A DNA stretch of 64,000 bases from Bradyrhizobium sp. SRL28. Lineage in GTDB: Bacteria > Pseudomonadota > Alphaproteobacteria > Rhizobiales > Xanthobacteraceae. This document shows positions 35,866-44,385 of the stretch, in pieces. Every line of letters starts with the position of its first letter. Position 1 is the stretch's first letter. Where the stretch lies: positions 87,168 through 151,167 of the forward strand of contig NZ_JAHEAG010000019.1 in the NCBI RefSeq assembly GCF_018596315.1. Direction: 5' to 3'. The position numbers and the translations under genes are program-made. The notes under the pieces are model-generated. The model was not told where the DNA came from and made no database searches. It saw only the letters and a program-made list of their open reading frames with translations.

Positions 35866-37110
35866 TCACCGCCCCTTGGTCGGGATCTTGTTGAACGGCA
35901 CGTCCTTGTCGACCCTGATATCGCCGGGCAGGCCCAGCACGCGCTCGGCGATGATGTTGCGCAGGATTTCATCGGTACCGCCGGCGATGCGCATCGAGGG
36001 CGACGACAGCAGCATCTGCTGGAACTGGCCGCTCGCCGCTTGTTCGTCAGCGCCGGTGAGTTCGCCGGCAGCGCCCTGCAGATCCATCGCGTAGGTCGCG
36101 ATATCCTGCAGCATCGTGCCGGACACCAGCTTGCCGATGGAATTTTCCGGGCCCGGCCGCTCGCCCTTCGACAGCGAAGAGATGGCGCGGTAGCTGGTGT
36201 ACTTCAGGCCGCTCGCCTTCACCGCCCAGCTCGCAAGCTTCGAACGCGTCGCGGGATCGTCGATCGCGAGCCCGTCATCGGTCATCAGGTTCGAGCAGAA
36301 CTCGAACATTTCGGGAAAGCCGGTCGCGAGCCGCGAACCGATCGACATGCGCTCGTTCATCAGCGTGGTCAGCGACACGTTCCAGCCGTCGCCGACGGCG
36401 CCGAGACGCTGGTGATCGGGAATCACGACGTCGGTGAAATAGACCTCGTTGAACTCCTGCATGCCGTTGGCCTGCTTGATCGGCCGCACCTCGACGCCCT
36501 TGCTCTTCATGTCGAGGAAGAACATCGTCAGGCCCTTGTGCTTGGGCACATTGGGATCGGTGCGGGTGATCAGAAGGCCGTAGTCGGAATAATGCGCGCC
36601 TGACGTCCAGATCTTCTGGCCGTTGACGATCCAGTTGTCGCCTTTCTTCTCCGCTCGCGTGCGCAGGCCCGCAACGTCGGAGCCGCCGGCCGGCTCGGAG
36701 AACAACTGGCACCAGATATGTTCGCCGGAGGCGAGTTTTGGCAGATAATGCCGCTTGTGCTCCTCGCTGCCGAACGCCATCACCGTCGGCCCGCACATGC
36801 CCTCGCCGATCTGGAACGGCTGCGTCAGCTTGCCGTAAACGCCCTCCTCCTGCTGCCAGATCACCTTCTCGATCGGGGTGGCGCCGCGGCCGCCATATTC
36901 CTTCGGCCAGTGCAGGCAGGCCCAGCCGCCTTCGGCCTTCTTCTTCTGCCAGGCCTTGCCGACATCGACGATCTCTTCCTTCTCCAGCCGAATGCGGCCG
37001 AGCGAGGATTTGGAAAGCTCCGCCTCATATTGCTTCGGCGCGTTGGCCTCGATCCATTTGCGTGCGGTAGCGCGGAATTCCGCTTCCTGCGGAGTATCGT
37101 CGAAGTTCAT
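35866..37110 (-). CDS. Acyl-CoA dehydrogenase family protein, copy A
   Basis: A 414-residue flavoprotein: an N-terminal helical domain, FAD-binding middle with QLFSEPAGGSDVAGLRTRAE and WTSGAHYSDYGLLITRTD, and C-terminal GGTDEILRNIIAERVLGLPGD. This type resembles the FadE26/ChsE-like dehydrogenases that oxidise CoA esters of ring or branched side chains, often as heteromers. The ATG at 37110 follows family usage. A very similar second copy lies directly upstream (37228-38475), and both are preceded by the same palindromic repeat, which indicates a segmental duplication. Confidence 0.88.
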   Translation of the reverse strand: MNFDDTPQEAEFRATARKWIEANAPKQYEAELSKSSLGRIRLEKEEIVDVGKAWQKKKAEGGWACLHWPKEYGGRGATPIEKVIWQQEEGVYGKLTQPFQIGEGMCGPTVMAFGSEEHKRHYLPKLASGEHIWCQLFSEPAGGSDVAGLRTRAEKKGDNWIVNGQKIWTSGAHYSDYGLLITRTDPNVPKHKGLTMFFLDMKSKGVEVRPIKQANGMQEFNEVYFTDVVIPDHQRLGAVGDGWNVSLTTLMNERMSIGSRLATGFPEMFEFCSNLMTDDGLAIDDPATRSKLASWAVKASGLKYTSYRAISSLSKGERPGPENSIGKLVSGTMLQDIATYAMDLQGAAGELTGADEQAASGQFQQMLLSSPSMRIAGGTDEILRNIIAERVLGLPGDIRVDKDVPFNKIPTKGR

Positions 37111-37129
37111 GGCGGACCTCTTTTTCTTC

Positions 37130-37219
37130 GTAGGGTGGGTTAGCCGAAGGCGTAACCCACCAGTTCTATCGAGCTTCGTTGCTGGCAATGGTGGGTTACG
37201 CTTCGCTAACCCACCCTAC
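37130..37219. repeat. Palindromic repeat GTAGGGTGGG...CCCACCCTAC, upstream of copy A
   Basis: GTAGGGTGGGTTAGC...GGCGTAACCCACC and GGTGGGTTACGC...GCTAACCCACCCTAC form a nearly perfect 90-base inverted repeat. The same family occurs at 38495, 47281, 56511 and, in a diverged form, 63846. Confidence 0.85.
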
Positions 37220-37227
37220 GATTCTTG

Positions 37228-38475
37228 TTACGCCCGGCCCTTGGTCGGGATCTTGTTGAACGGCACGTCCTTGTCGACCCGGATATCACCCGGCAGACCC
37301 AACACGCGCTCGGCGATGATGTTGCGCATGATCTCATCGGTGCCGCCTTCGACGCGGGTGCCCGGCGCACGCAGCAGCATCGCCTGGAATTTGCCGGCGA
37401 CCTCGGCGTCTTCAGGCCCGCTCAGCACGCCGGCGGCGCCCTGCAGGTCGAGCGCGTACATCGCGACTTCCTGGACCATCGATCCCGCGACCAATTTGCC
37501 GATGGAATTTTCCGGACCGGGACGCTCGCCCTTCGACAGCGCCGAGATCGCGCGCATGCTGGTGTACCGGAGGCCGCTGGCCTTCACCGCATAGTTCGCA
37601 AGCTTCGAGCGAACACTGCGGTCCTCGATCGCGGGTCCTTCTTCCAGCATCAGGCTGTTGCAGAAGTCGAACAATTCCGGGAAGCCGGTCGAAACACCGG
37701 CGCCGATCGACATGCGCTCGTTCATCAGCGTGGTCAGCGAGACGTTCCAGCCGTCATTGACGGCGCCCAGCCGCTGCGAATCCGGGATCACGACATCGGT
37801 GAAGTAGACCTCGTTGAAGTCGGACTGGCCGCTGGCCTGCTTGATCGGCCGCACCTCGACGCCCGGGCTCTTCATGTCCAGGAAGAACATGGTCAGCCCC
37901 TTGTGCTTCGCGACGTTCGGGTCTGTCCGAGTCAGCAGGATGCCGTAATCAGAGTAGTGCGCACCCGAGGTCCAGATCTTCTGGCCGTTGATGATCCAGT
38001 CGTCGCCCTTCTTCTCGGCGCGGGTGCGCAGGCCCGCCACGTCGGAACCACCGGCGGGTTCGGAGAACAACTGGCACCAGACCTTCTCGCCCGAGGCCAG
38101 CGGCGGCAGGTATTTTCGCTTCTGCTCCTCACCGGCGAACGCCATCATGGTCGGCCCGCACATGCCGTGGCCGATGATGAACATGCCGGAGAGCTTGCCG
38201 AACGGGCCCTCTTCCTGCTGCCAGATCACGCGCTCGATCGGCGACGAGCCGCGGCCGCCATATTCCTTCGGCCAGTGCAGACAGGCCCAGCCGGCATCGG
38301 CCTTCTTCTTCTGCCAGGCCTTTGCGACCTCGAGAATATTGGCGCCCTTGAGCACGGTGCGGCCGAGCGAGGACTTTCGAAGTTCTTCCTCGTATTGCTT
38401 CGGCGCGTTGGCTGAAATCCACGCCTTGGCCTCAGTGCGGAACGCGGCTTCCTGCGGGGTATCGTCGAAGTTCAT
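37228..38475 (-). CDS. Acyl-CoA dehydrogenase family protein, copy B
   Basis: A 415-residue paralogue of copy A, with the same QLFSEPAGGSDVAGLRTRAE block, WTSGAHYSDYGILLTRTD and GGTDEIMRNIIAERVLGLPGD. Identity is high along the whole length, with differences concentrated in the C-terminal third, where substrate contacts lie. It oxidises an acyl-CoA to the 2,3-enoyl-CoA using FAD, passing electrons to electron-transfer flavoprotein. The ATG at 38475 starts MNFDDTPQEA, exactly as in copy A. Confidence 0.88.
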   Translation of the reverse strand: MNFDDTPQEAAFRTEAKAWISANAPKQYEEELRKSSLGRTVLKGANILEVAKAWQKKKADAGWACLHWPKEYGGRGSSPIERVIWQQEEGPFGKLSGMFIIGHGMCGPTMMAFAGEEQKRKYLPPLASGEKVWCQLFSEPAGGSDVAGLRTRAEKKGDDWIINGQKIWTSGAHYSDYGILLTRTDPNVAKHKGLTMFFLDMKSPGVEVRPIKQASGQSDFNEVYFTDVVIPDSQRLGAVNDGWNVSLTTLMNERMSIGAGVSTGFPELFDFCNSLMLEEGPAIEDRSVRSKLANYAVKASGLRYTSMRAISALSKGERPGPENSIGKLVAGSMVQEVAMYALDLQGAAGVLSGPEDAEVAGKFQAMLLRAPGTRVEGGTDEIMRNIIAERVLGLPGDIRVDKDVPFNKIPTKGRA

Positions 38476-38494
38476 GGCGCTTCTCGCTGTCTGT

Positions 38495-38585
38495 GTAGGG
38501 TGGGTTGGCCGAAGGCGTAACCCACCATTCTTGTCGAGCATCCTTGCTGGCCGATGGCGGGTTACGCTTCGCTAACCTACCCTAC
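38495..38585. repeat. Palindromic repeat GTAGGGTGGG...CCTACCCTAC, upstream of copy B
   Basis: Same family and same position relative to the gene as the element at 37130. The outer arms have one mismatch (CCTACCCTAC for CCCACCCTAC). Confidence 0.85.
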
Positions 38586-38594
38586 GATCCAACG

Positions 38595-39722
38595 TTAAGC
38601 CGCGTTCTTCTTGCGCATGCGGTCGATCAACTGATCTTCCCAGTACGACAGGCTGCCGAGCGTCAGCGCGGTCGTGTTGGCGCGGCGGTAGTACATGTGG
38701 CAGTCGAACTCCCAGGTAAAACCCATGCCGCCGTGAACCTGGATGTTGTTCTTGGAGCAGTGCTGGAACGCCTGCGTCGCGCTGATGCGGGCAGCCGCTG
38801 CGGCCTCCGGCAATTCCGATGCGTTGGTCGAGAGCGCCCAGGCGCCGTAATAGCAATTCGAGCGCGCCAGCGTCGCCGAGACATACATGTCGGCGAGGAT
38901 GTGCTTTACCGCCTGGAACGAGCCGATCGGGCGGCCGAAGGCGATACGGTCGAGCGCATAGTCGCGGCCCATTTCCAGTGCGCGATCGGAGCCGCCGACC
39001 TGTTCGAACGCGAGCAGCACAGCCGCGCGGTCGAGCACTTGGGTCAGGATGCTCCAGCCATCACCGGCCGCGCCGAGCGGTTCGGCCTTGGCGTTCTTGA
39101 ACGTGAGTTCGGCCTGGCCCCGGGTCGGATCGACATTGGTCAGCGATTTGGCTTCGACGCCGCCGGCCTTCAGGTCGACGAGGAACAGCGAGATGTCGGC
39201 GTCGCGCCCGGTCGAGCCGGTGCGCGCGGCGACCACTGCGAAATCAGCGATCGCGCCATCCGGCACCGGCTTCTTCACGCCGGTGAGCGTGCCGCCGGAG
39301 GCCTGCAGCTTGATCGCCTTCGGCGAAGGATTGCCCTTGCCCTCGAACAGCGCCAGCGTACCGATCGCCTCGCCGCTCGCGATCTTCGGCAGCCACTTTT
39401 GCTTCTGCGCGTCGGTGCCCGCCAGCAGCAGCGCCTCGGCGGCGAGGTAGACGGTGGACGAGAACGGCACCGGCGCATTCGCGCGGCCCATTTCTTCCGC
39501 AATCACGCAGAGTTCGAGATGGCCGGCGCCCGCACCGCCGAACGCTTCGGGGATTGCGACGCCGAGGAAGCCCATTTCGGCAAGCCCCTGCCACAGCGCC
39601 TTGTCATACGGCGCCTTGCCGTCGAGCACCTCACGCACGGCCTTCGGCGGGCACTTTTCGGCGAGAAACTTCCTCGCCTCGTCGCGCATCTGTTTTTGTT
39701 CGTCGGAGAAATCGAAGTTCAT
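38595..39722 (-). CDS. Acyl-CoA dehydrogenase family protein, third subunit type
   Basis: A 375-residue protein of the acyl-CoA dehydrogenase fold: MNFDFSDEQKQMRDEARKFLAEK, FGGAGAGHLELCVIAEEMGR, ALDRIAFGRPIGSFQAVKH and IQVHGGMGFTWEFDCHMYYRR. It lacks the GGTDEI(L/M)RN segment of copies A and B. Pairing of such a short type with the longer type is known from alpha2beta2 dehydrogenases of side-chain degradation, so copy A or B may be its partner. It heads the run of dehydrogenase genes. Confidence 0.87.
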   Translation of the reverse strand: MNFDFSDEQKQMRDEARKFLAEKCPPKAVREVLDGKAPYDKALWQGLAEMGFLGVAIPEAFGGAGAGHLELCVIAEEMGRANAPVPFSSTVYLAAEALLLAGTDAQKQKWLPKIASGEAIGTLALFEGKGNPSPKAIKLQASGGTLTGVKKPVPDGAIADFAVVAARTGSTGRDADISLFLVDLKAGGVEAKSLTNVDPTRGQAELTFKNAKAEPLGAAGDGWSILTQVLDRAAVLLAFEQVGGSDRALEMGRDYALDRIAFGRPIGSFQAVKHILADMYVSATLARSNCYYGAWALSTNASELPEAAAAARISATQAFQHCSKNNIQVHGGMGFTWEFDCHMYYRRANTTALTLGSLSYWEDQLIDRMRKKNAA

Positions 39723-39758
39723 GGCGTGTTACTCGGCTTGAGGATGGAAAGGGGAAAC

Positions 39759-39835
39759 CGTCATTCCGGGGCGCGAAGCGAACCCGGAATCTCGAAATTC
39801 CGGGTCTGGTCCTTCGGACCATCCCGGAATGACGG
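39759..39835. repeat. Palindromic repeat CGTCATTCCGGG...CCCGGAATGACGG
   Basis: Outer arms CGTCATTCCGGG and CCCGGAATGACG, with inner arms AACCCGGAATCTCG and GAAATTCCGGGTC and a small GGTCCTTCGGACC hairpin. It lies between the dehydrogenase and CoA-ligase genes. Confidence 0.8.
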
Positions 39836-39853
39836 GTGGTGAGAGCTTCGTCT

Positions 39854-41722
39854 TCATTGCAGTACAATCACATCATTGCCGGGCTGCTCGGCGTAAAGCT
39901 TTTCCACCAAGGCGGCGCGGCGTTCGAGGCCGGCACGCTGGTTGATGTAGCCCTTGTCGGTGAGTTCGTTGCCGTCGATCGAGGGCGGCTCGGCCATCAG
40001 CATGGCGCGCGCAATCCGCATGCTGCTGCCGGTGGCGGATGCGTTATGCGCTTCCAGACCTCGTTTCAGGCAGGCGATCACTTCGGGATGCCTGACCACG
40101 TCTTCGAACGTCGCATCGGGATTGCCTGTTATCTGCCGGCAGGCGTGCAGATTGGGCCAGGCCAATAACCCGATGAACTCCCGGTCCTGCCCGGCCACCA
40201 GCGCGTCGTGCACAACAGGCGTCGCGGCCGCGATCGCATCGGTGCGCAGCGAGCCGACATGGACGAAGGTGCCGGTCGTGAGCTTGAAATCCTCGACCAC
40301 GCGGCCGGCGAAGATGATGCCCTGCAGCGGATCGTTGTCATCGACGAATACACCGGCGTCGCCGATGCAATAAAAGCCTTCCTCGTCGAACATCTTCTTC
40401 GTCAAATCAGGCTGGCCGAAATAGCCCGGCGTGACGTTGACGCCGCGCAGGCGCAGTTCGTACTTCGAGCCGCACGGCACCAGCTTCAGTTCGACGCCGG
40501 GGAACGGCAGGCCGATCAGGCCGACGCGCTCGGTGTCCCAATAGGTGCCGGTCGAGGTCGGCGCGGTCTCGGTCGAGCCCCAGCCGGTGTAGAACACGAT
40601 GCGCTGGCCGGTGGTCTTCACCGCCAGCGCCTGCATGCGTTCGTAGAGATCGTCCGGCAGCCGCGCGCCGCCATAGGCCATCACGCTCAGGTTCCTGAAG
40701 AAGCTGCGGCACAGCGCATCGTCCCTCTCCATGGCAGCGGCGAGCGCCGCGTAACCGGCGGGTACATTGGCATAATAGGTCGGCGACACTTCGCGCAGGT
40801 TACGGATGGTCTCTTCGAGCTGGCCGGGCATCGGCCGGCCGTCGTCAATATAGAGCGTGCCGCCATCGACCAGGATTGGATGGAACGCAGCATTGCCGCC
40901 CATGGTGTGGTTCCACGGCATCCAGTCCAGCACGGTCGCAATCGGCCCGTCGGGATCGCGCGGGCGCACCTGCATCATCATCGCCGCGTTCGCGCACATC
41001 ATCTCCTGCGTGTTGATGACGGCCTTGGGCATGCCGGTCGAACCCGAGGTGAACAGCAGCTTGCCGATCGTCTTCGGCGTAATTTTCGAAATCGAGTCCT
41101 CGACCGCATTTGACACTGGCGTTGCGGCGAGGCCGGCAAAGGACACGCTCCTGATGCCATCGCAGGGGCGCGCGACGTGAACGACGGTGACGCCGGTGAG
41201 ATCGAGCGCCTTCAGCGCCTTCTCAAAAGTCGGTCCGTCCTGCACCATCACGACGGCAGGCTTGATCAGGTCGAAGAGATATTTGAGCTTGAGATGATCC
41301 TGGCTCATCAGCGAATAGGCCGGCGAGACTGGTGCCGCGGGAGAGCGCGCCTGCATCGCGGCCTGCGTCATCAGCGCATGCTCAATCGAATTGCCTGACA
41401 GGATCGCAACGGGACGATCTTCGAGGCCGAGGTTGAGAAGCCCCTGCGTCAGCCCGTCGACGATGCGCTTGGCTTCGCCGTAAGAGACTTTCCGCCATTG
41501 CCGGTCCGCACCGCCGCGTTGCGCCAGCCAGATGCGCTCCGGCGCCTGCTTCGCCCATTTCGCAAGCGACGCCGGAATATGCTTCTCGTAAGGCTGCAGC
41601 GGAATGCGGGACTTCAGGATGATGACGCCATCAGGACGACGCTCGACCGCGATGTCGCGCGCCAGCCATTCGATCTTGCGAAAGGCAGGCTTTGTCAGCA
41701 CTGCGGCTGCACTCCCACTCAT
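39854..41722 (-). CDS. Feruloyl-CoA synthase-like AMP-dependent ligase
   Basis: A 622-residue ANL ligase with the P-loop TSGSTGMPKA (225-234), DWMPWNHTMGGN, the aromatic-acid-type YGGARLPDDLYERMQ and GWGSTETAPT motifs, and GDAGVFVDDNDP plus GRVVEDFKLTTGTFV in the lid. This combination is characteristic of feruloyl-CoA synthases, which activate ferulate, p-coumarate or related aromatic acids. It is 40 bases downstream of an enoyl-CoA hydratase gene, so a CoA-dependent catabolic operon is likely. The exact acid cannot be read. Confidence 0.85.
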   Translation of the reverse strand: MSGSAAAVLTKPAFRKIEWLARDIAVERRPDGVIILKSRIPLQPYEKHIPASLAKWAKQAPERIWLAQRGGADRQWRKVSYGEAKRIVDGLTQGLLNLGLEDRPVAILSGNSIEHALMTQAAMQARSPAAPVSPAYSLMSQDHLKLKYLFDLIKPAVVMVQDGPTFEKALKALDLTGVTVVHVARPCDGIRSVSFAGLAATPVSNAVEDSISKITPKTIGKLLFTSGSTGMPKAVINTQEMMCANAAMMMQVRPRDPDGPIATVLDWMPWNHTMGGNAAFHPILVDGGTLYIDDGRPMPGQLEETIRNLREVSPTYYANVPAGYAALAAAMERDDALCRSFFRNLSVMAYGGARLPDDLYERMQALAVKTTGQRIVFYTGWGSTETAPTSTGTYWDTERVGLIGLPFPGVELKLVPCGSKYELRLRGVNVTPGYFGQPDLTKKMFDEEGFYCIGDAGVFVDDNDPLQGIIFAGRVVEDFKLTTGTFVHVGSLRTDAIAAATPVVHDALVAGQDREFIGLLAWPNLHACRQITGNPDATFEDVVRHPEVIACLKRGLEAHNASATGSSMRIARAMLMAEPPSIDGNELTDKGYINQRAGLERRAALVEKLYAEQPGNDVIVLQ

Positions 41723-41762
41723 ATTGCGTCTCCCGGAATTCAGTCCTTTGCGGATCTTGTCG

Positions 41763-42569
41763 TCATCGCTTGATATAGACAGGCTTTCGCTTTTCGAGAA
41801 AGGCCCTGATGCCCTCGTTGAATTCTTCCGAGCGGCTGCACAGCACCTGATTGCGGTCTTCCATCGCGATCACGGCCTCGATCGAGCCGGCATCGACGCT
41901 CATGTTGAGGCATTCCTTGGATAGTCTGAGCCCCACCGGCGAGGCCGTCATCATCGCATCGACGTAAGGCTCGGCCGCGGCATCAAGCCCGCCTTCCTCG
42001 ACGACTTCGGAGACGAGGCCGACCGCAAGCGCACGTTCGGCGCCGATGAAGCGACCGGTGAGGATCAGTTCCGAGGCCACAGACACGCCGACGAGGCGCG
42101 GCAGGAAATAGGAGGTGCCGATGTCGCAGCCGCCGAGTCCAAGCTTGATGAAGGCGCAGTTCATCCGCGCGGATTTTGTGGCGATGCGGATATCGGCGGC
42201 GAGCGCCAGCGCAAAACCGCCGCCGGCGGCCGCGCCCTGAACCAAGGCGATGATCGGCTGCGGACAACGCCGCATCAGCATCACGATGTCGGCAATGCGC
42301 CGCTGCGAATCCAGCGACTCGGTTACGCCCGGCGGCTCCTGCTGGCCGGCGCGGCGCTTCATCGCATATTTGAGGTCAAGCCCGGCGCAGAACGACGCAC
42401 CGGCGCCCTTCAGCACCACGACGCGGGTGGATCGATTGCGCTGCAGGCCTTCGAAATAGGTGTTGAGTGCGTCGATCAGCGAGGGATCGAGCGCGTTGAG
42501 GGCATCGGGGCGATTGAGCGTGACCCAATCGACGCCGTCATTGTGCTCGATCAGCAGCGGTTGAGTCAC
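41763..42569 (-). CDS. Enoyl-CoA hydratase/isomerase family protein
   Basis: A 268-residue crotonase with the oxyanion-hole segments AGASFCAGLDLKYAMKR and QGAAAGGGFALALAADIR, then FIKLGLGGCDIGTSYFLPR, where a Cys-Asp replaces the common catalytic Glu pair, so the exact reaction is uncertain. I chose the GTG at 42569 because GGGAG lies six bases upstream; the longer frame translates a repeat. It hydrates or isomerises an enoyl-CoA in the cluster pathway. Confidence 0.87.
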   Translation of the reverse strand: MTQPLLIEHNDGVDWVTLNRPDALNALDPSLIDALNTYFEGLQRNRSTRVVVLKGAGASFCAGLDLKYAMKRRAGQQEPPGVTESLDSQRRIADIVMLMRRCPQPIIALVQGAAAGGGFALALAADIRIATKSARMNCAFIKLGLGGCDIGTSYFLPRLVGVSVASELILTGRFIGAERALAVGLVSEVVEEGGLDAAAEPYVDAMMTASPVGLRLSKECLNMSVDAGSIEAVIAMEDRNQVLCSRSEEFNEGIRAFLEKRKPVYIKR

Positions 42570-42586
42570 GCGGATCTCCCATCCAT

Positions 42587-42736
42587 CGTCGTCCCGGCCA
42601 AGCGAAGCGCGAGCCGGGACCCATACGCCGTGTCGTATCGATGAGGCATGGTGGCAGAGACCTTCTGCAACAAGAGCCGCCGCGGAGTATGGGTCCCCGC
42701 GCCAGTGCGCAATTGCGCACAAGGCGGGGACGACGA
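42587..42736. repeat. Palindromic repeat GTCGTCCCGG...GGGGACGACG with GGGACCCATAC arms
   Basis: CGTCGTCCCGG, GCCGGGACCCATACG, then GTATGGGTCCCCGCG and GGCGGGGACGACG form two nested arm pairs with a central spacer of about 55 bases. It also contains GTGCGCAATTGCGCAC. Related elements lie at 45592 and 52459. Confidence 0.75.
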
Positions 42737-42746
42737 TAGAGTGTGC

Positions 42747-43505
42747 TTACCGCGGCGCCATGCGGATGGCGCCGTCGAGACGGATGGTCTCGCCGTTGAG
42801 CATCGGGTTCTCGACGATGTGAACCGCGAGGTTGCCGTACTCCGAGGCATCGCCGAGACGGGCCGGATGCGGCACCTGGGCGCCGAGGCTCTTGCGGGCC
42901 TCTTCGTTCAGGCCCATCAAGAGCGGCGTCAGGAACAGGCCGGGCGCGATGGTGTTGACGCGGATCTTGAGGCTGGCGAGGTCGCGAGCCGCCGGCAGCG
43001 TGAGGCCGACGACGCCGCCCTTCGAGGCCGAATAGGCGATCTGGCCGATCTGCCCTTCATAGGCCGCGACGGAAGCGGTGTTGATGGCAACGCCGCGCTC
43101 TTCGCCGATCGGCGGTGCAGTGGCGAGACGCTCGGCGAACAGGCGCAGCACGTTGAAGGTGCCGATCAGATTGACGTTGATGATGCGGACGAACTTTGCC
43201 AGCGGATAGACGCCGTCCTTGCCGACGGTGCGCTGCGATCCGCCGATGCCGGCGCAGTTCATCAGCACGCGCGCGATACCGTGCGCGGCTTCGGCCTTGG
43301 CAATCGCCGCCTTGATCGCCTCTTCGTCGGTCACGTCGGCATGGAGGGCAACGCCCTTCACTTCGGCGGCGACCTTTTCGGCGTTTTCCTTGTTCTGGTC
43401 GATGACGCCGATTTTCGCGCCCTTGGCGGCCATGGCGCGGGCGGTCGCGGCGCCGAGGCCGGAGCCACCGCCGGTGATGAGAACGGCTACGTCTTGCAAC
43501 TGCAT
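42747..43505 (-). CDS. 3-hydroxyacyl-CoA dehydrogenase, SDR type (HSD17B10-like)
   Basis: A 252-residue SDR with the NAD loop TGGGSGLG (11-18), acidic Asp in VIDQNKEN favouring NAD, NCAGIG, Ser in NTASVAAYEG and the YSASK active site. The sequence LASLKIRVNTIAPGLFLTPLL and MLNGETIRLDGAIRM is typical of type 2 3-hydroxyacyl-CoA dehydrogenases. It oxidises the hydroxyacyl-CoA made by the hydratase downstream. It is the first gene in the operon below the TetR gene. Confidence 0.9.
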   Translation of the reverse strand: MQLQDVAVLITGGGSGLGAATARAMAAKGAKIGVIDQNKENAEKVAAEVKGVALHADVTDEEAIKAAIAKAEAAHGIARVLMNCAGIGGSQRTVGKDGVYPLAKFVRIINVNLIGTFNVLRLFAERLATAPPIGEERGVAINTASVAAYEGQIGQIAYSASKGGVVGLTLPAARDLASLKIRVNTIAPGLFLTPLLMGLNEEARKSLGAQVPHPARLGDASEYGNLAVHIVENPMLNGETIRLDGAIRMAPR

Positions 43506-43567
43506 GGTAACAACCTTTCCTTGGGAGTTTCTTCTCTGGATTCGTAGACTACTGAGTGTCGCGGTCG

Positions 43568-44236
43568 CTATCCGGCGGCACCTTTTTCTTTTCCGTTCAG
43601 CATGCCGCCGCAGATCAGCGCTTCCATATGCTTGATGTATTCGCGGCAGACTTCGTCGGTGACCGGGCCGACGCCGGTCGCCCGCGACATCGCGTGGCGG
43701 CCGAAGAACAGGTGATCGCAGGCGCCGACGAGGCTGGTGTAGAACATGACCGGGTCGATGTTGCGGAACTCGCCGGCCTTGATGCCCTCCGCAAGCAGCC
43801 GCCGCTGGAACTCCAGCAAGGGCGCGACGAAGAATTTCGACACCTCGTCGGCCGCCTCCGTGCTGCTTTCATGCAGCAGATAATGGATCAGCCGGTTCAT
43901 ATACGGGAACTGATAATAGGCGCGGATGATGCCGCCGATATGCAGCTTGAGTTTTGCAGTCGGCGAGATCGGCTGGCTGATCAGATATTCGAGCTGCGAC
44001 ATCTCGGTGGCAGCGTCGCGCGCCAGCAGGGCCAGCAACAGCCCGTCCTTGTTGCCGAAATGGTATTTCACCAGGGCTGCGTTGACGCCGGATTTCTGCG
44101 CGATGTCGGACAGCGAGACCTCGATCGAGGCACGCTCGATCATCAGCTCGCTCGCCGCGACAAGCAGCTTCTCGGCGGTGCTGTTTTTACCGCCCGGAAG
44201 CCTCGTCGGTACGCTGGTATTCAATTGCGAAGCCAT
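43568..44236 (-). CDS. TetR family transcriptional regulator
   Basis: A 222-residue repressor with an N-terminal helix-turn-helix (IEVSLSDIAQKSGVNAALVKYHFGNKDGLL, in segments) and a C-terminal ligand-binding helical domain (IRAYYQFPYMNRLIHYLLHESS). Position between the SDR/hydratase operon and the divergent thiolase gene suggests that it represses both and responds to an acyl-CoA or the free acid. I prefer the ATG at 44236; a GTG at 44287 would extend it by 17 residues. Confidence 0.88.
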   Translation of the reverse strand: MASQLNTSVPTRLPGGKNSTAEKLLVAASELMIERASIEVSLSDIAQKSGVNAALVKYHFGNKDGLLLALLARDAATEMSQLEYLISQPISPTAKLKLHIGGIIRAYYQFPYMNRLIHYLLHESSTEAADEVSKFFVAPLLEFQRRLLAEGIKAGEFRNIDPVMFYTSLVGACDHLFFGRHAMSRATGVGPVTDEVCREYIKHMEALICGGMLNGKEKGAAG

Positions 44237-44294
44237 CACTGCCTGCCGGAAATCCGGGCCGCACATAAGCGCATGCCGCGGCTGCACTCAAGAG

Positions 44295-44314
44295 TTAATT
44301 GATTGATTGACTAA
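44295..44314. promoter_or_regulatory. Candidate TetR operator in the divergent promoter
   Basis: TTAATTGATTGATTGACTAA is an AT-rich, imperfect 20-base dyad with an internal TTGATTGATTGA repeat, located between the TetR gene and the thiolase gene. The surrounding DNA is GC-rich. The assignment is inference from position and symmetry. Confidence 0.35.
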
Positions 44315-44385
44315 ATCCCGGACCACCCCTTAAATCCGGCCCATCTTTCAAAACGCCATCCATAACAATCCAAGGGAGAACAGAC

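Noticed and set aside
35711..35869. N-terminal extension of the nitroreductase
   Set aside because: It is the translation of a palindromic intergenic repeat.
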